NCBI GenBank assembly: GCA_041907145.1
Contig: JAYRHW010000158.1
Location: 1-64,000, forward strand
Length of the DNA stretch: 64,000 nt
DNA from: JAFLCA01 sp041907145
GTDB taxonomy: Bacteria; Bdellovibrionota_C; UBA2361; JAFLCA01
Direction: 5' to 3'
How positions within the stretch are numbered: the first letter of the stretch is position 1; every line of letters starts with the position of its first letter. A program made the position numbers and the translations under genes. The notes under the pieces are model-generated. The model searched no databases. It was not told the origin of the DNA and saw only the letters and a list, made by a program, of their open reading frames with translations. Of this stretch, positions 19,601 through 29,511 are shown one piece after another.

Positions 19601-22600
19601 TTGAATATGAGAGCGTTGGCCAGGCGCTGAAACGCGTGCGCCTGGGTTATCGTAAACTGTTGGTGACGAAGTTCGACGGTGCTGTGACTGAGCGCCAGCT
19701 CGAAGGCACGATTGATACTGCCGGTTTCTCTATAACGAGTGGCCAGCGCCAGCGCATCTTCCCTGGTCTTTCCGATTCCGGTCACGAACATGACGGTGTG
19801 CGAAGCGCCAGGTTCGAGCTCCAGAATCGTTCGCAGTGAGAAAATGGGGTCCAGTACCGCTCCGCAGTTACGCAGCAGCTTTCCGTTCGGTTCCAGCGCT
19901 CGACAATTGTGAATACTGCGGCCTCGGCCAATGAAAGCCTCCCGCGAAGTTTCATAGGTCGTTTCTGTCCAGCAGATGGGCATGATCAGCATGTGAAACA
20001 GATAGAAAGTGTTTTCCCGGGCCGATCGCGGGCGACGCCAGAATAGTAACGTCTCAAGTTCAGGTAAAAACTCGCTCTGCACGAACATCTTCGAGAAGGC
20101 CGGATGTGCCAAGTCGGCCCGGCTGTCATTCATTGCTACTTCCGCAAAACTCGTTGCTTCAATTGTTCGAGGCCGCCGAGAAGTATTGGTCAGCGTCACG
20201 CGCCGTATCTCGACATGATCATCGGGCGACACGACAATCTCGGTGTGAGAGACGATTCCGAGATCTCGCCGTTTGAATTCCACCTTCGCCGGATCGAAAA
20301 TTGCCTCGTACCACTCCGGCTCTGCTCGCGAGGGCTGGGCAGCCGCCGACCAGGTCGCGTTATTGCCCAGATCTTTGAGAAAAATATAACTTCCATGGCT
20401 ATTGACGACCGGATCCTCCCGCCAGCGAGTGAGCGCGATATGTCCGCCGATCTGGGAGAAACCGCTTCCCGCATTGTCTATCATCACCGAATAGTACCCA
20501 TTCGAGAGCACTCGCGTGTGCGGGAACGCAGTATGCGGGGTCGTTACTACCACCTGACGACTCGCGCGGCCTTCCTCCGTGTCGTCCAAGGCCAATTGCT
20601 CGGCGCGATGCGGCACGAGCGCAGGAGCAGCTATCGGGAACTTCTCGTGCAACAGAAGCTCGGTGGCTTTGACGGCGACATTGGAGTGAAAGCGGGTCTG
20701 AAAGATGCCGCCGTTAAGATAATTGTTGATTGAAACCAGGGACATTCCCTGATGATGAGCGAGGAAGTTCTTTACGACATGTCCTCGCTCCTCTTTGCTG
20801 AGACGCGACGGCGTGTAGTCGATGGCCTCGTAGAAACCGTACTCCCCATGCACTCCCTCTTGATCGAGTGCAGAAAGATTCAAGAGACTCTCGCGCGGCG
20901 CGACAGGCAAAGCCAGGAAAGTTGAATAGGGCGATATTACCAGATCCTCCGATAGACCGCGCTTAAGCCCCAATCCCGGCACTCCGAATGCCCGGTATTG
21001 ATAGGTCTTATGGAAGTCTACTCCGGCATAACCGGACTCTGACATTCCCCACGGCACATTACGCAGCCTGGCATAGCGCTGCTGCGATCGGATTACCGCC
21101 CTATATGAATCGGAAAGCAAGGTTCCCGGATAATCCTTCATCACCAAGATCGGCATGAAATATTCGAACATCGTGCCGCCCCAGGACAGCAGGGCCCGTC
21201 CTCCAAACGCCTCGGTGATTGGGCGCCCCAACATGAACCAATGCTGCTGAGGCACCTCGCCGCGAGCGATTGCCACAAAGCTCGTAAGCCGCGCCTCCGA
21301 TGCGAGCAAATCATAGTGCCCGCTATCCCGCAGACCGCGGTCCAAATTATAGCCGATGACGAAAGCCTTGCGGTGCGAGTCGTACAATTCTGAAAGCTTC
21401 ATCTCACCGACGATCTTCTCGGCATAGTCAATGGCCGAGCGTATCTCAGAGAAGATCCCTTCGGCATGCGGCATGCTGGTTTGGAGGCCGTTCTGCAACT
21501 GATCGAAAGCCTTCTGCACTGCTGCATCATTGACCTGAGGCAAGAAATTCTCCTTACGCTGGCTCAACAAGTCCGCAATGCGATTATGCACCTTGACGAT
21601 CAACGCCATGGTCGGATTCTTCCCCAACAGAATCTTCCTCAATCCCTTTTCCGCCCGTGAGAAGGAGAACCCACTGCGCGCTTTGGCGTCTAACGCCTCA
21701 TAGAGCGCCTCCAGCGGGCCATACCACGCGATCAAGTCGGAGAGCGCCGCAAAATCACAGAGTGAGTTAATCATGCGGTCGCGCTCCTGCGCGTCTGCTC
21801 CGAGCCGACGATATTCGAGGCGATGATCGCGAACAAAGAGTCGCACCGTCTCGAGGATTCGATGCAAATCACGAAAATTACGCGGCGGCGATACAAGCTC
21901 CTGGTAGATCTTGCGCGCAACCTTGCTCAGATCCGATTCATCCTTTCCCTGACGTTCTACCAGCACACCGAAAGCGCGCCTGATATGACGAAAATGTGCG
22001 GCAGAAACGATCGGCGCATGAAGCACTTCCTCGAGGCCGGCGACTAGGGCCATCAAATGCCCAACGAGGTTTCCGCTATCAACGGCAGAAATATAGCGCG
22101 GCGCCAAAGACTGCAGACTCCTGATATCATACCAATTGAGGAAATGCCCGTTCCAGCGCTCGAGCCTGAACAAGGTGCGGAACACGCGGTTGATGCGAGT
22201 CGCCACGTACGGCAGTGTGGCAAACCCCAAATCATTCGCGGTCATGAGGGAAAGGAGCGAAAGGCCAATATTGGTCGGCGAAGTACGCTCGGCAACGACT
22301 CGAGTCGGGATCATCTGAACATTGTCAGGGATGAGATAGTTGTATTCCTCAATCAGATGATCATCAAAATAGGCCCACGTCTGCCTAGCCACACGCACGA
22401 GATAATCTTCGTCCGCTTGGGTACGCACGTAGCGCTCTCCCTGGGCGGGAGCGCTAATCCAAGCAGCAATAACCGGGGCGCTTCCCCACAGCGCCAGAAG
22501 CGGAATAGCAAATGGCAAATGCTGCGGACCGATTACTACAATCAGCGCCAAAGCAGCCGCGGTGAGCAGCATTCCTCCGGACATCGATCGCAGAAAATCA

Positions 22601-25476
22601 CGCGCCGACTTGCCGCTACGCTGCTCCGAGGCATATGCCGTTTCCCACTCCAGCAGATGCTTCCGCGTTACGAGCAGCCTCCACAGGGTAATACCGGCTG
22701 CATGCAGCACCAGAAAAGCCTGATGGGGCAAAACACTCAAATGGAAAAAGGCCTGTGCGCAATTCCTGAGGAAGTCCTGTCCTACGTTACGAGAGTAGCC
22801 GGGAAGCGAAAGTCGTGGAGGCGCTACCAACACCGAATTTGCGAGGTTAGCGCCGATGGGAAACAAAAATGTTGCCAAAACCAGGCTAAACCAGAACAAC
22901 GGCCACATCGGAAAAAGCGTGAAGGCTCCAAGCAGCAGGGCAAAAGCCGCCGGGGCCACGAGGCTACGGCGAATATTGTCAAAGATTTTCCACCGGCCAA
23001 GCCAGCCTATAGGATTGCGGATGGCATTTCCCGCGGCATTCGGCACCCTTGGAAGCAGCCACGGCAGAAGCTGCCAGTCACCGCGAATCCAGCGATGCTC
23101 GCGGCGCGCGAACACATTGTATCGAGAGGGAAAGTCATCTATCAGCTCTATATCGGACACATGCGCGGTGCGAACGAAGATGCTCTCGAAGAGGTCGTGG
23201 CTCAATAGGCTGTTTTCCGGGATTCGTCCTTCCAACACCTCTTCAAAGGCCCGCGGATCGTAAGCGCCCTTACCGACATACGAGGCCTCGTCGAAGAGGT
23301 CCTGGTACACCTCGGAGACGAGGCTAGTGTAAGGGTCGATGCCGGCATGCCCGCAAAATATTCTGGAGAACAGGGAAGCTGAGGCCGAACGCAACGACAC
23401 CCCTACTCGCGGCTGCAAAAGCCCATAACCCTTCACGATCACCTTACGGGCGTGATCGATCACTGGCCGATTGAGAGGATGATGCAAAGCTCCTATTAAT
23501 TTACGAGCTATCCCACGCGGGAGCTGAGTATCGGCGTCGAGTGTGATGACATAGCGGTGAGCACGAAGGGCCGTCTTCTCGCCAACGTGCAGGACAAAAG
23601 TCGTGCTGTCATCGCCGGCAAGCAAGCGGTTAAATTCCATGATTTTGCCGCGTTTGCGCTCCCAACCCATGAACTTGCCTTCGGCGGGGTTGAACAATCG
23701 CTTGCGAAACAGCAGGTAGAAACGATCGCCTGCTTCGGATTTGTAGCGGGCGTTGAGCGACTGAATGAGCTCGATCGCATGGTCAATAATGGCTTGATCG
23801 CCGGTAACGGTCTCCTTCTCCGAGTCGCTGACATCTCCAAGCAAGGCGAAAGATAGTTGCTCGTCGTCGTTGGCAAGAAATCTGACTTCGAGAGCCTCGA
23901 CCACTCGATCGACTGCCTCGCGGCTCGAAAAAATACAGTGCACGGTAACGATAGAACGTACTTCGGGAGTCAATCCTTCATCGAAATCAAGTTTAGGAAC
24001 GTATGCGGTCGGAGCGCTGAGTGTGACCATCCATTGAACGAGCTGGATTGCAAGATTGCTCGCTAGGATGGCAAACAGAAAGGCAATCGCAGGCAAATAG
24101 ATGTGCGCCAGTCCTGCAGCAAACGCTCGCTCCACCGCCACACTGACCAAGAAGCCGGTAAATAAGAAGATACCGACAAAATAGAGGAAGCCGGCATGTC
24201 GTTTGAGCAGCGCGCTAATCCGCTCCCTCCACGGTCGTACGGCTCCAACGAACGCCTCGAATCCGCGCGTTCCCTCTCCAAGCAAATAGGCTCCCACATG
24301 CCGGTCACGCAGACTTTGCGCTCCGTCATCAGCTGCTCGCTTTCCCGCTGTCTCCTCGACAAATTTAATGAGCTTCTCCGCAACTTCATGTTCGGGGGTC
24401 CGAGCATTCCGGGCAATCCGCTCGATTTCGTGGCGGTAACGATCGCGGGTCGTAAAATCACATGCTTCGTAGAATGCTGTTGGGTCACGCTTCAAGATCT
24501 CGTGAATCTTGCTGTTATTTTCCACCCAGACTTTCCAGTCGAAGAGCGCAATTGCGCGAAGCGCCGTGACACAATTGCCGATAGATATCTGATCTGCCGC
24601 CCTGGCGTATTGCTCGGTTCTGATCAGCTCATCCGGATCGATTCCAGATTCTCGGAATCTCTCCTCAATCCAGTGCAGAGCTACCGCCGTACGTACGCCG
24701 ATTGCTCGCAATCGGCGCATGATATGTATGGCACCGGGACCAACCCATCCGGGCCAAGCTTCGAGCCGCTTGGCGAGATTCAGCACCATCTCGGTACCGG
24801 GCCGCTCGGCATCCCGCAGCACTTCCTCGGAGATCTCTTCGGCAGCCTTGCGTTCCTGATACGCTCGTAAGCTCAGCGTAGCCAAGGCGGCTAAATTCCG
24901 CAGAATGGCATACCGCAGCATGATCGGGATGGCCCACAGCTCGCCGATGCTTAGCGGATGAAGCTCCTGGTAGGCCGCTATAAAGGAAGAAAGGAGTTCT
25001 CCATCAAAGACCGAGTCTCGGTTCCGGACATATTCCACCGCCAGCGCGTATACTCGCGGACGTGCAGCATACGGGCCATCACGAAGCTGCGGCAGCAACT
25101 TATAATATCCGCGCGGCAGGTCCTTTTTGATTTCACGAAGATGCTCTTCAATGACGTGATAGTTATCGAGAATCCATTCGCTGCCGGGCGGTAGGACTTG
25201 CTTTTCATCGGCTGCTCGGGCCAAGGCGAAGTAACTTGTATCGAGAGAATCTTCGGCAATCCCTAAATCTCGCAGCAGCGAGAAGTCCCGCGGCACTTCC
25301 GTACTCGGATAGTAGCGGTGCGCAAAATCTCTAGCCTGAGCGGCTAGCTGGTCGCGACTTAGTATCTGCTCACGAAAGACCTCGACCTTCGCATTAAAGA
25401 GCTCGGGCGTGAGCGAAGAGCGCAGTAGTCGGCGCAAGCCAAGCGCCCGCTCTTTGAGAGTTCGTTTGATGAACAT
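16675..25476 (-). CDS. ndvB: Cyclic beta-1,2-glucan synthase
   Basis: A 2933-residue inner-membrane enzyme of the NdvB/Cgs/ChvB type (known ones are about 2800-2900). It polymerises UDP-glucose into beta-1,2-glucan, controls chain length by phosphorolysis and cyclises the product. Visible parts: N-terminal cytoplasmic region 1-425; membrane segments 429-446 and 458-485; GT84 transferase about 500-830 with DADTQLPRG (647-655) and HRWIRGDW (794-801); membrane segments about 840-1005; a glucoamylase-like domain in the middle (GGTMFEYFMP, GVSGYAGVD-like region, HHQGMSL); and GH94-type phosphorylase regions to the end with GDWNDGMNEVG around 2614-2624. It stands alone. Cyclic glucans serve osmoadaptation or host interaction in known bacteria; the role here is inferred. 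Confidence 0.93.
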   Translation of the reverse strand: MFIKRTLKERALGLRRLLRSSLTPELFNAKVEVFREQILSRDQLAAQARDFAHRYYPSTEVPRDFSLLRDLGIAEDSLDTSYFALARAADEKQVLPPGSEWILDNYHVIEEHLREIKKDLPRGYYKLLPQLRDGPYAARPRVYALAVEYVRNRDSVFDGELLSSFIAAYQELHPLSIGELWAIPIMLRYAILRNLAALATLSLRAYQERKAAEEISEEVLRDAERPGTEMVLNLAKRLEAWPGWVGPGAIHIMRRLRAIGVRTAVALHWIEERFRESGIDPDELIRTEQYARAADQISIGNCVTALRAIALFDWKVWVENNSKIHEILKRDPTAFYEACDFTTRDRYRHEIERIARNARTPEHEVAEKLIKFVEETAGKRAADDGAQSLRDRHVGAYLLGEGTRGFEAFVGAVRPWRERISALLKRHAGFLYFVGIFLFTGFLVSVAVERAFAAGLAHIYLPAIAFLFAILASNLAIQLVQWMVTLSAPTAYVPKLDFDEGLTPEVRSIVTVHCIFSSREAVDRVVEALEVRFLANDDEQLSFALLGDVSDSEKETVTGDQAIIDHAIELIQSLNARYKSEAGDRFYLLFRKRLFNPAEGKFMGWERKRGKIMEFNRLLAGDDSTTFVLHVGEKTALRAHRYVITLDADTQLPRGIARKLIGALHHPLNRPVIDHARKVIVKGYGLLQPRVGVSLRSASASLFSRIFCGHAGIDPYTSLVSEVYQDLFDEASYVGKGAYDPRAFEEVLEGRIPENSLLSHDLFESIFVRTAHVSDIELIDDFPSRYNVFARREHRWIRGDWQLLPWLLPRVPNAAGNAIRNPIGWLGRWKIFDNIRRSLVAPAAFALLLGAFTLFPMWPLFWFSLVLATFLFPIGANLANSVLVAPPRLSLPGYSRNVGQDFLRNCAQAFFHLSVLPHQAFLVLHAAGITLWRLLVTRKHLLEWETAYASEQRSGKSARDFLRSMSGGMLLTAAALALIVVIGPQHLPFAIPLLALWGSAPVIAAWISAPAQGERYVRTQADEDYLVRVARQTWAYFDDHLIEEYNYLIPDNVQMIPTRVVAERTSPTNIGLSLLSLMTANDLGFATLPYVATRINRVFRTLFRLERWNGHFLNWYDIRSLQSLAPRYISAVDSGNLVGHLMALVAGLEEVLHAPIVSAAHFRHIRRAFGVLVERQGKDESDLSKVARKIYQELVSPPRNFRDLHRILETVRLFVRDHRLEYRRLGADAQERDRMINSLCDFAALSDLIAWYGPLEALYEALDAKARSGFSFSRAEKGLRKILLGKNPTMALIVKVHNRIADLLSQRKENFLPQVNDAAVQKAFDQLQNGLQTSMPHAEGIFSEIRSAIDYAEKIVGEMKLSELYDSHRKAFVIGYNLDRGLRDSGHYDLLASEARLTSFVAIARGEVPQQHWFMLGRPITEAFGGRALLSWGGTMFEYFMPILVMKDYPGTLLSDSYRAVIRSQQRYARLRNVPWGMSESGYAGVDFHKTYQYRAFGVPGLGLKRGLSEDLVISPYSTFLALPVAPRESLLNLSALDQEGVHGEYGFYEAIDYTPSRLSKEERGHVVKNFLAHHQGMSLVSINNYLNGGIFQTRFHSNVAVKATELLLHEKFPIAAPALVPHRAEQLALDDTEEGRASRQVVVTTPHTAFPHTRVLSNGYYSVMIDNAGSGFSQIGGHIALTRWREDPVVNSHGSYIFLKDLGNNATWSAAAQPSRAEPEWYEAIFDPAKVEFKRRDLGIVSHTEIVVSPDDHVEIRRVTLTNTSRRPRTIEATSFAEVAMNDSRADLAHPAFSKMFVQSEFLPELETLLFWRRPRSARENTFYLFHMLIMPICWTETTYETSREAFIGRGRSIHNCRALEPNGKLLRNCGAVLDPIFSLRTILELEPGASHTVMFVTGIGKTREDALALATRYRETGSINRAFELALSHSTVELRHQQFTITQAHAFQRLANALIFNIQGARAESAVLSRNQLAQAGLWRFGISGDLPIVLIRVSEPPHLKLLNELLIAHEYLRLRGIVFDLVVLNEYPGGYFQHFQEELEFAVKAGAAGHLLDKRGGIYLRAVGQLSEVEVVLLQTVARVILHGAKGSLSSQLSFSSEAVALSWAGRGRIATAEPGPEADTSQGAVERFAHGAGRHEFSPDGKSFRIQLHPGEATPLPWSNVVSNSRFGFIATERGGGYTWSENSRENRLTPWSNDPVCDPCGEALFIRDLESGSVWSTTPAPAPANQVYAVTHGFGFSTYEVENDSIQSTLTLCGAKEAPVKWWSLTLKNTGSVTRRLELSLYLELVLGVQRETSARYIVTSFDEKSKSLLARNLYNNEFAGRVVAVGASLDLSGYTSRRDEFIGRNGSLSSPLAFQVGRSLAETLSKSVGPGCDALVAAAEVSLAPRERREILFYLCEFPNIEELRTQSRNLSSVAFCAAERRAVDAYWKEIASSIEVKTPSRSLNTLMNGWLLYQALSCRIFGRSAFYQSGGAIGFRDQLQDSLALLPIAPHMVRQQIILHAARQFTEGDVQHWWHPPTGRGVRTRISDDLLWLPYVVHRYIEATGDAGILDVDQSFIEASPLEEGVMESYIQPGESLHRGSIYEHCIIAIDRALTSGPHGLPLIGSGDWNDGMNEVGREGKGESVWLAWFIIDVLKRFAPIARGRRDNYRAQGYEDKIKQLQAAIEGSCWDGEWYLRAFYDDGKPMGSKRNDECRIDSIAQSWSVLSNAGAPERQIKAMESALKHLVKREAGIVELLTPAFDKSQQDPGYIKGYLPGIRENGGQYTHASAWFIMALARMGRGTAAVDLFELINPINLSSTPAGIERYRGEPYVFCGDVYSNPQHAGRAGWSWYTGSAGWMYQAGLHEILGIRFEKDTVLIDPCIPATWKDYEARLRFGNGSVEILVRNPKGVERGIHSFKVNGEESTNRRVARPGSGVVRVEIILG

Positions 25477-25646
25477 ACCAGAAAAACTACCGCAGAAAGG
25501 CCCCGGCGGAAAGAACTAAGTCCTTGGGTACACGAGGTTTTCCCTTCATATAGGTAAGCTACGATGTCCTCCGTGGAGACGGAGGGGGCCGCTCGTCGGC
25601 GAGAACCCTCAACGCGTGGAGATGGGACGCAAAACTCCAGGCCAGC

Positions 25647-26414
25647 CTACTTTGAGTCCTTAGCTGCTGCGATCGCCGACCGGTGTAGAAGCTCGCGATC
25701 GATTCGGCTAAATAGCGCCAAGAGTACGCCCATTTCTCGTTTATCAGGGTTAATGCGGCGAAACAGATTCTTTACCAGTCCCGGGATGGGCTCCGGTGTT
25801 CCTTCGCGATAGAAGCCGCTGTCGATGAGAACCTTCTCAACCAGACGATCAAGCTGATAAAACTGGTTCCACTCCGGCGCATGCGGGGAGGGATCGGTCG
25901 ACACGGCGTCCCACTGCTGTCTGGTAATTTCGAATAGACCAAGAAGAACCGCCTGTGCAAGATTAAACGAGGGGTACTCAACCGTTGAAGGAATTCTGAC
26001 GAGCCACCGGCAGTGCTGCACATGATCGCTGCGTAGTCCGGTATCCTCAGGCCCGAATACCAACGCTGTTCTCACCTTCGGTCGCTGGTGCAAATGTGCA
26101 ACCCACTGAGGCAAGGTCAAGTTGAAGCGATCTTTTCCGTCGCGCCCCGAGAAACCAACTACCTCTTGCATCGGAGCCAAGGCCGCTTCCATCGTGGGAT
26201 ATATTTGCAAAGATGCTAGAATATCCTCCGTCGCCCAGCGGGCAGTAATAGCGGCTCGCTCCGGTCTATAGTCACGTGGGGCAACGAGATGCAGATGTTT
26301 AAAGCCTAAGTTCTTCATGGCTCGCGCTACCGAGCCGACATTGAGGCTCTCCTCAGTCTCCACGAGAACTACATGAAAAAAATCGCTTTCGGGATGTTGC
26401 GCCAAGTCACTCAT
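25647..26414 (-). CDS. trmJ: tRNA (cytidine/uridine-2'-O-)-methyltransferase TrmJ-like
   Basis: A 255-residue SPOUT (TrmH/SpoU class) methyltransferase. The trefoil-knot motifs are clear: NVGSVARAMKNLGF near the N-terminus, LVFGPEDTGL, and IPSTVEYPSFNLAQAV, which together are closest to TrmJ, the enzyme that 2'-O-methylates position 32 of tRNAs. The C-terminal extension of about 80 residues, helical with a basic patch (LFRRINPDKREMG), is typical of TrmJ dimers. It starts nine bases after the acyl-CoA synthetase stop on the same strand and is probably cotranscribed. Confidence 0.9.
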   Translation of the reverse strand: MSDLAQHPESDFFHVVLVETEESLNVGSVARAMKNLGFKHLHLVAPRDYRPERAAITARWATEDILASLQIYPTMEAALAPMQEVVGFSGRDGKDRFNLTLPQWVAHLHQRPKVRTALVFGPEDTGLRSDHVQHCRWLVRIPSTVEYPSFNLAQAVLLGLFEITRQQWDAVSTDPSPHAPEWNQFYQLDRLVEKVLIDSGFYREGTPEPIPGLVKNLFRRINPDKREMGVLLALFSRIDRELLHRSAIAAAKDSK

Positions 26415-26423
26415 AGGGCACTT

Positions 26424-28307
26424 CTACTCGGGAGCTGCGCCGTCATACAGTGCAGCAATCAACGAGGCATATTTTTTCTCAACCATGCCGCGCTTAACCT
26501 TGAAGGTCGGGGTTAGGAAGCCATTTTCGATCGTCAATTCCTGATCAATGATGGCGAATTTTTTTATGGTTTCAAAGCGCGAAAGTTTCTCATTGACTGC
26601 CGCTACTTCGCTACTGATGTGAGCAAACACATTACTATCGTCAGAAATAACCGGAGCCAGCTCGATGCCTCGCCTCTCAGCCCATTGCTTCACCAAAGGA
26701 ACATCAAGCATCACTAGGGCGATACAGTATGGTCTTCCGTCACCGAGCACTACCGCCGATGATATGAACGGCGACGCGGTCAGTTTCTCCTCTATCATCA
26801 GTGGCGATACTTTCTTGCCTCCGGAAGTGACGATCAACTCCTTTTTCCTGCCGGTGATGAAGAGAAAGCCCTGATCATCGAGCCTGCCCAAATCTCCTGT
26901 GTGAAACCAGCCTTCACTATCCCAGGCCGCGCGCGTTGCAGCTGTGCGGCCATGATAGCCACGAGCAATATTGGGGCCCTTGAATAGAATTTCCCCGTCC
27001 TCGGCGATTCGGCACTGCACCTGTTCCAAACATGGGCCTACGCTGCCGATCTTATTTTGTCCGACGCGGTTTACATTCGTGGCCACACAGGTCTCGGTTA
27101 GGCCATAGCCCTCGTAGATTTGAATACCGAGGCTAGCAAAAAATTCATTCACGGCTACCGGGAGCTTTGCCCCGCCAGACACTACATGGCGAAACCGCTC
27201 GCCGAACAGTTGCCGGCGGATTTTCCTCGCGATGGGAGTAGTCAACACGGAAATGATCAATGGCCCGATGGAAGCCGCAACGGCATCCCGATGCGACCCA
27301 TAGACCTGCCGATGCGACGAGATTGTCAGGGCGAGAATTCCAGCGCCTATGCCGCCCGCATTAGCCTTTTCAAGCACGCCATTCATCAGTTTTTCGAGCA
27401 ACCTCGGAACCATCGGCACCACCTGTGCTCCCTCCTCCCGCAAGTCACGAAGGACACTCGAAGCATTCAAGACGGAACTGCGCGTATCGGCGACTGCCGG
27501 AAATCTAAGCGCCGTGGGAGTCAAGAACCCTAGGTAGCCAATCAGCCGGGCAAACGAATGGGCCAGCGGCAAAAAGAGGAACAGATCTCCATCGGGGGCA
27601 AAGAGCCCCGTGCGAGCCGCCTGCCAAATGTTAGCGAGATGATTCTTATGGGTCTGTACTACCCCCTTGGGCGGTCCCGTAGTGCCGGAGGTGTAGACCA
27701 GCGAAGCAACATCCGCACCTGGCGGCAGCGTCGGTTCAGTTTCAGGAATGGAGGGATTGGCCAGAATATCTGCGACACTCAGATACCCCTCAACTGCCTC
27801 AAAGGTCACAAGGGGAGCAAGTTTGAGATTGATGGTCTGCGCCGCCCGCTCCTCGGTTGCCGGAATCGGACAGGGGGAACGCTCCAGTTCCTTGAGCTTT
27901 TGAACCTGCTCCTCGTTCTCAGCAAAAATCCAACTCACCCCGGCATCGAACAGAATATAGCCGGTCTCCATAGCGCTTATCGACTGGTAGATAGATACAG
28001 AGGTTGCCCCGAGGTAGAGAATCGCCAAATCGGCAAGCATCCACTCCGGCCGCGTGAAAGAAATTATCGCTACTCGATCTCCAGCCTTTACGCCGCGACT
28101 CGCCAGATAGTGTGCCAATCGCCAAATCTTGCGGGAAACCTCACGGTAGGTAGCAGCCCGCCATTCACGGCGCTCAGGGGAAATGATTTGGGCCTGAGAG
28201 TACACGACAGAGTCCGGCCACTGCTTCACGACGTGCGAAAACAGCTGCGGCAGGGAGTCGGCGCTTTGTATAAAGGGGATTAATTGTTCAAGTACTGGCA
28301 AGCTCAT
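26424..28307 (-). CDS. Long-chain fatty-acid--CoA ligase (AMP-forming)
   Basis: A 627-residue member of the ANL adenylate-forming superfamily, of the FadD15/long-chain acyl-CoA synthetase branch. Motifs: the P-loop-like YTSGTTGPPKGVV, GYGLTETC, the hinge/AMP segment GWFHTGDLGRLDDQG, and the catalytic-loop region GRKKELIVTSGGKKVSP. It activates fatty acids to acyl-CoA with ATP, for breakdown or lipid synthesis. No signal peptide; expected to sit at the inner membrane face. trmJ follows nine bases downstream. No other fatty-acid genes are nearby, so chain preference is unknown. Confidence 0.92.
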   Translation of the reverse strand: MSLPVLEQLIPFIQSADSLPQLFSHVVKQWPDSVVYSQAQIISPERREWRAATYREVSRKIWRLAHYLASRGVKAGDRVAIISFTRPEWMLADLAILYLGATSVSIYQSISAMETGYILFDAGVSWIFAENEEQVQKLKELERSPCPIPATEERAAQTINLKLAPLVTFEAVEGYLSVADILANPSIPETEPTLPPGADVASLVYTSGTTGPPKGVVQTHKNHLANIWQAARTGLFAPDGDLFLFLPLAHSFARLIGYLGFLTPTALRFPAVADTRSSVLNASSVLRDLREEGAQVVPMVPRLLEKLMNGVLEKANAGGIGAGILALTISSHRQVYGSHRDAVAASIGPLIISVLTTPIARKIRRQLFGERFRHVVSGGAKLPVAVNEFFASLGIQIYEGYGLTETCVATNVNRVGQNKIGSVGPCLEQVQCRIAEDGEILFKGPNIARGYHGRTAATRAAWDSEGWFHTGDLGRLDDQGFLFITGRKKELIVTSGGKKVSPLMIEEKLTASPFISSAVVLGDGRPYCIALVMLDVPLVKQWAERRGIELAPVISDDSNVFAHISSEVAAVNEKLSRFETIKKFAIIDQELTIENGFLTPTFKVKRGMVEKKYASLIAALYDGAAPE

Positions 28308-28362
28308 GTGCTACAAGGATACCCAGGACAGCCTCGACGCGCACTACCGATTAGGAAAGATA

Positions 28363-29511
28363 CTACCGCCGGACCAATGAAACTAAGGTCTCGACATGCG
28401 AGGTGCCCGGAAACATATCAAAGGGCTGAACTTTGGCCACTCTAAAGGCTGCCGCCAAGGACTCCAAGTCGCGGGCGAGAGTCAATGGGTCACAGCTAGA
28501 ATACAGCAGGTTACGCACTTCCGAGGAATTCAATCGCTGGATAATCAAGGGCGACAGCCCTCGACGCGGAGGATTCACCACCACGGTATCGTAGTCTAAG
28601 GCGTGCCCGCCGAGGAACTCCTCCGCATCGGCCTGCTGAAACTGTACCTGGGCCAGGCCGTTGGCTCGCGACGCAGCCTTAGCATTTTCGATGGCAGCGC
28701 TGCTAATTTCCACGCCAAGCACCGACTCGCATACCCGACCGCAGAAAAGCGAGAAGGCGCCGACCCCGCAATAGAGATCCAAGAGTTTCCTGGAGCCCAA
28801 CCTCTGCACTTCCGATCGAGCACTGAGATACAGCTGAGCAGCTACTTCGGGAGTAACCTGCGAGAAACTTTCCGGAGAAAAGATGAGCCTGGTATCGGCT
28901 AACTGCTCGGTAATGGTCTTTGCATCGCTGAACACGAGCTCTTCAGGTCCCTCTACTATCGCCATCGGAATAGGCTGTACATTTACCGATGCGACCCTGA
29001 GGGCAGGAAATTGCGCACGAAGCTCGGTGAAAATCGCCCGGGCCTTTGAGATCTGCTCAGTGGAGCGCAGCACCAGACGAACCAAGATCTCGCCGGTCCC
29101 GATAGCTCGCCTCGCGATCACATACTTCAACTCGCCGCGTTTGGCTCGAATATCATAAGGTGGTAGCTCATACTTCTGAATGAGATCTCTAGTCGCGGCC
29201 AATATCTCGGCAAGCGGTTCTGCGTGTAATGGGCAATCAATGATATCGATGATGGCAAAATCCTTACCCGGAAAGCCAATCGACGGTGCTCTTGCGCTGC
29301 CGCCCACTGCCATCTTCGCCTTGCCGCGAGTGCCGAACACTCGCCCAACCCCCACTATCGGCAAGGGCTCCAGTTGATCGGCAGTTAGTATTTGTCGCAG
29401 CGCGGCCGATACAGCCTGGGCCTTGGCCTCCAGCTGACCGGAATAGGGGCGATCCAAAAGATCGCAAGAGCGGCAGCGAGCGGCTGCAAAATGAGGACAA
29501 GCTTCGTTCAT
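28363..29511 (-). CDS. rlmC: 23S rRNA m5U747-type methyltransferase (RlmC/TrmA family)
   Basis: A 382-residue RNA m5U methyltransferase. The N-terminal iron-sulfur cysteine pattern (CPHFAAARCRSCDL) resembles RlmC more than TrmA. The Rossmann part has LLDLYCGVGAFSLFCG for SAM binding, NPPRRGL, and the catalytic-cysteine segment YSSCDPLTLARDL near the end. The family methylates C5 of uridine; RlmC acts on U747 of 23S rRNA, and RlmD or an archaeal-type homologue is the main alternative. An ATG at 29511 is used; an in-frame GTG at 29520 is possible. Divergent from the glycosidase gene. Confidence 0.82.
   Translation of the reverse strand: MNEACPHFAAARCRSCDLLDRPYSGQLEAKAQAVSAALRQILTADQLEPLPIVGVGRVFGTRGKAKMAVGGSARAPSIGFPGKDFAIIDIIDCPLHAEPLAEILAATRDLIQKYELPPYDIRAKRGELKYVIARRAIGTGEILVRLVLRSTEQISKARAIFTELRAQFPALRVASVNVQPIPMAIVEGPEELVFSDAKTITEQLADTRLIFSPESFSQVTPEVAAQLYLSARSEVQRLGSRKLLDLYCGVGAFSLFCGRVCESVLGVEISSAAIENAKAASRANGLAQVQFQQADAEEFLGGHALDYDTVVVNPPRRGLSPLIIQRLNSSEVRNLLYSSCDPLTLARDLESLAAAFRVAKVQPFDMFPGTSHVETLVSLVRR

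Noticed and set aside
22057..23208. 383-codon open frame opposite the glucan synthase
   Set aside because: It lies wholly inside the cyclic-glucan synthase gene on the antisense strand and reads as basic low-complexity; its length comes from the codon pattern of the real gene.
25568..25585. Hairpin CCTCCGT-GGAG-ACGGAGG
   Set aside because: Seven base pairs but no T run on either strand, so it is not an intrinsic terminator; no regulatory role could be supported.
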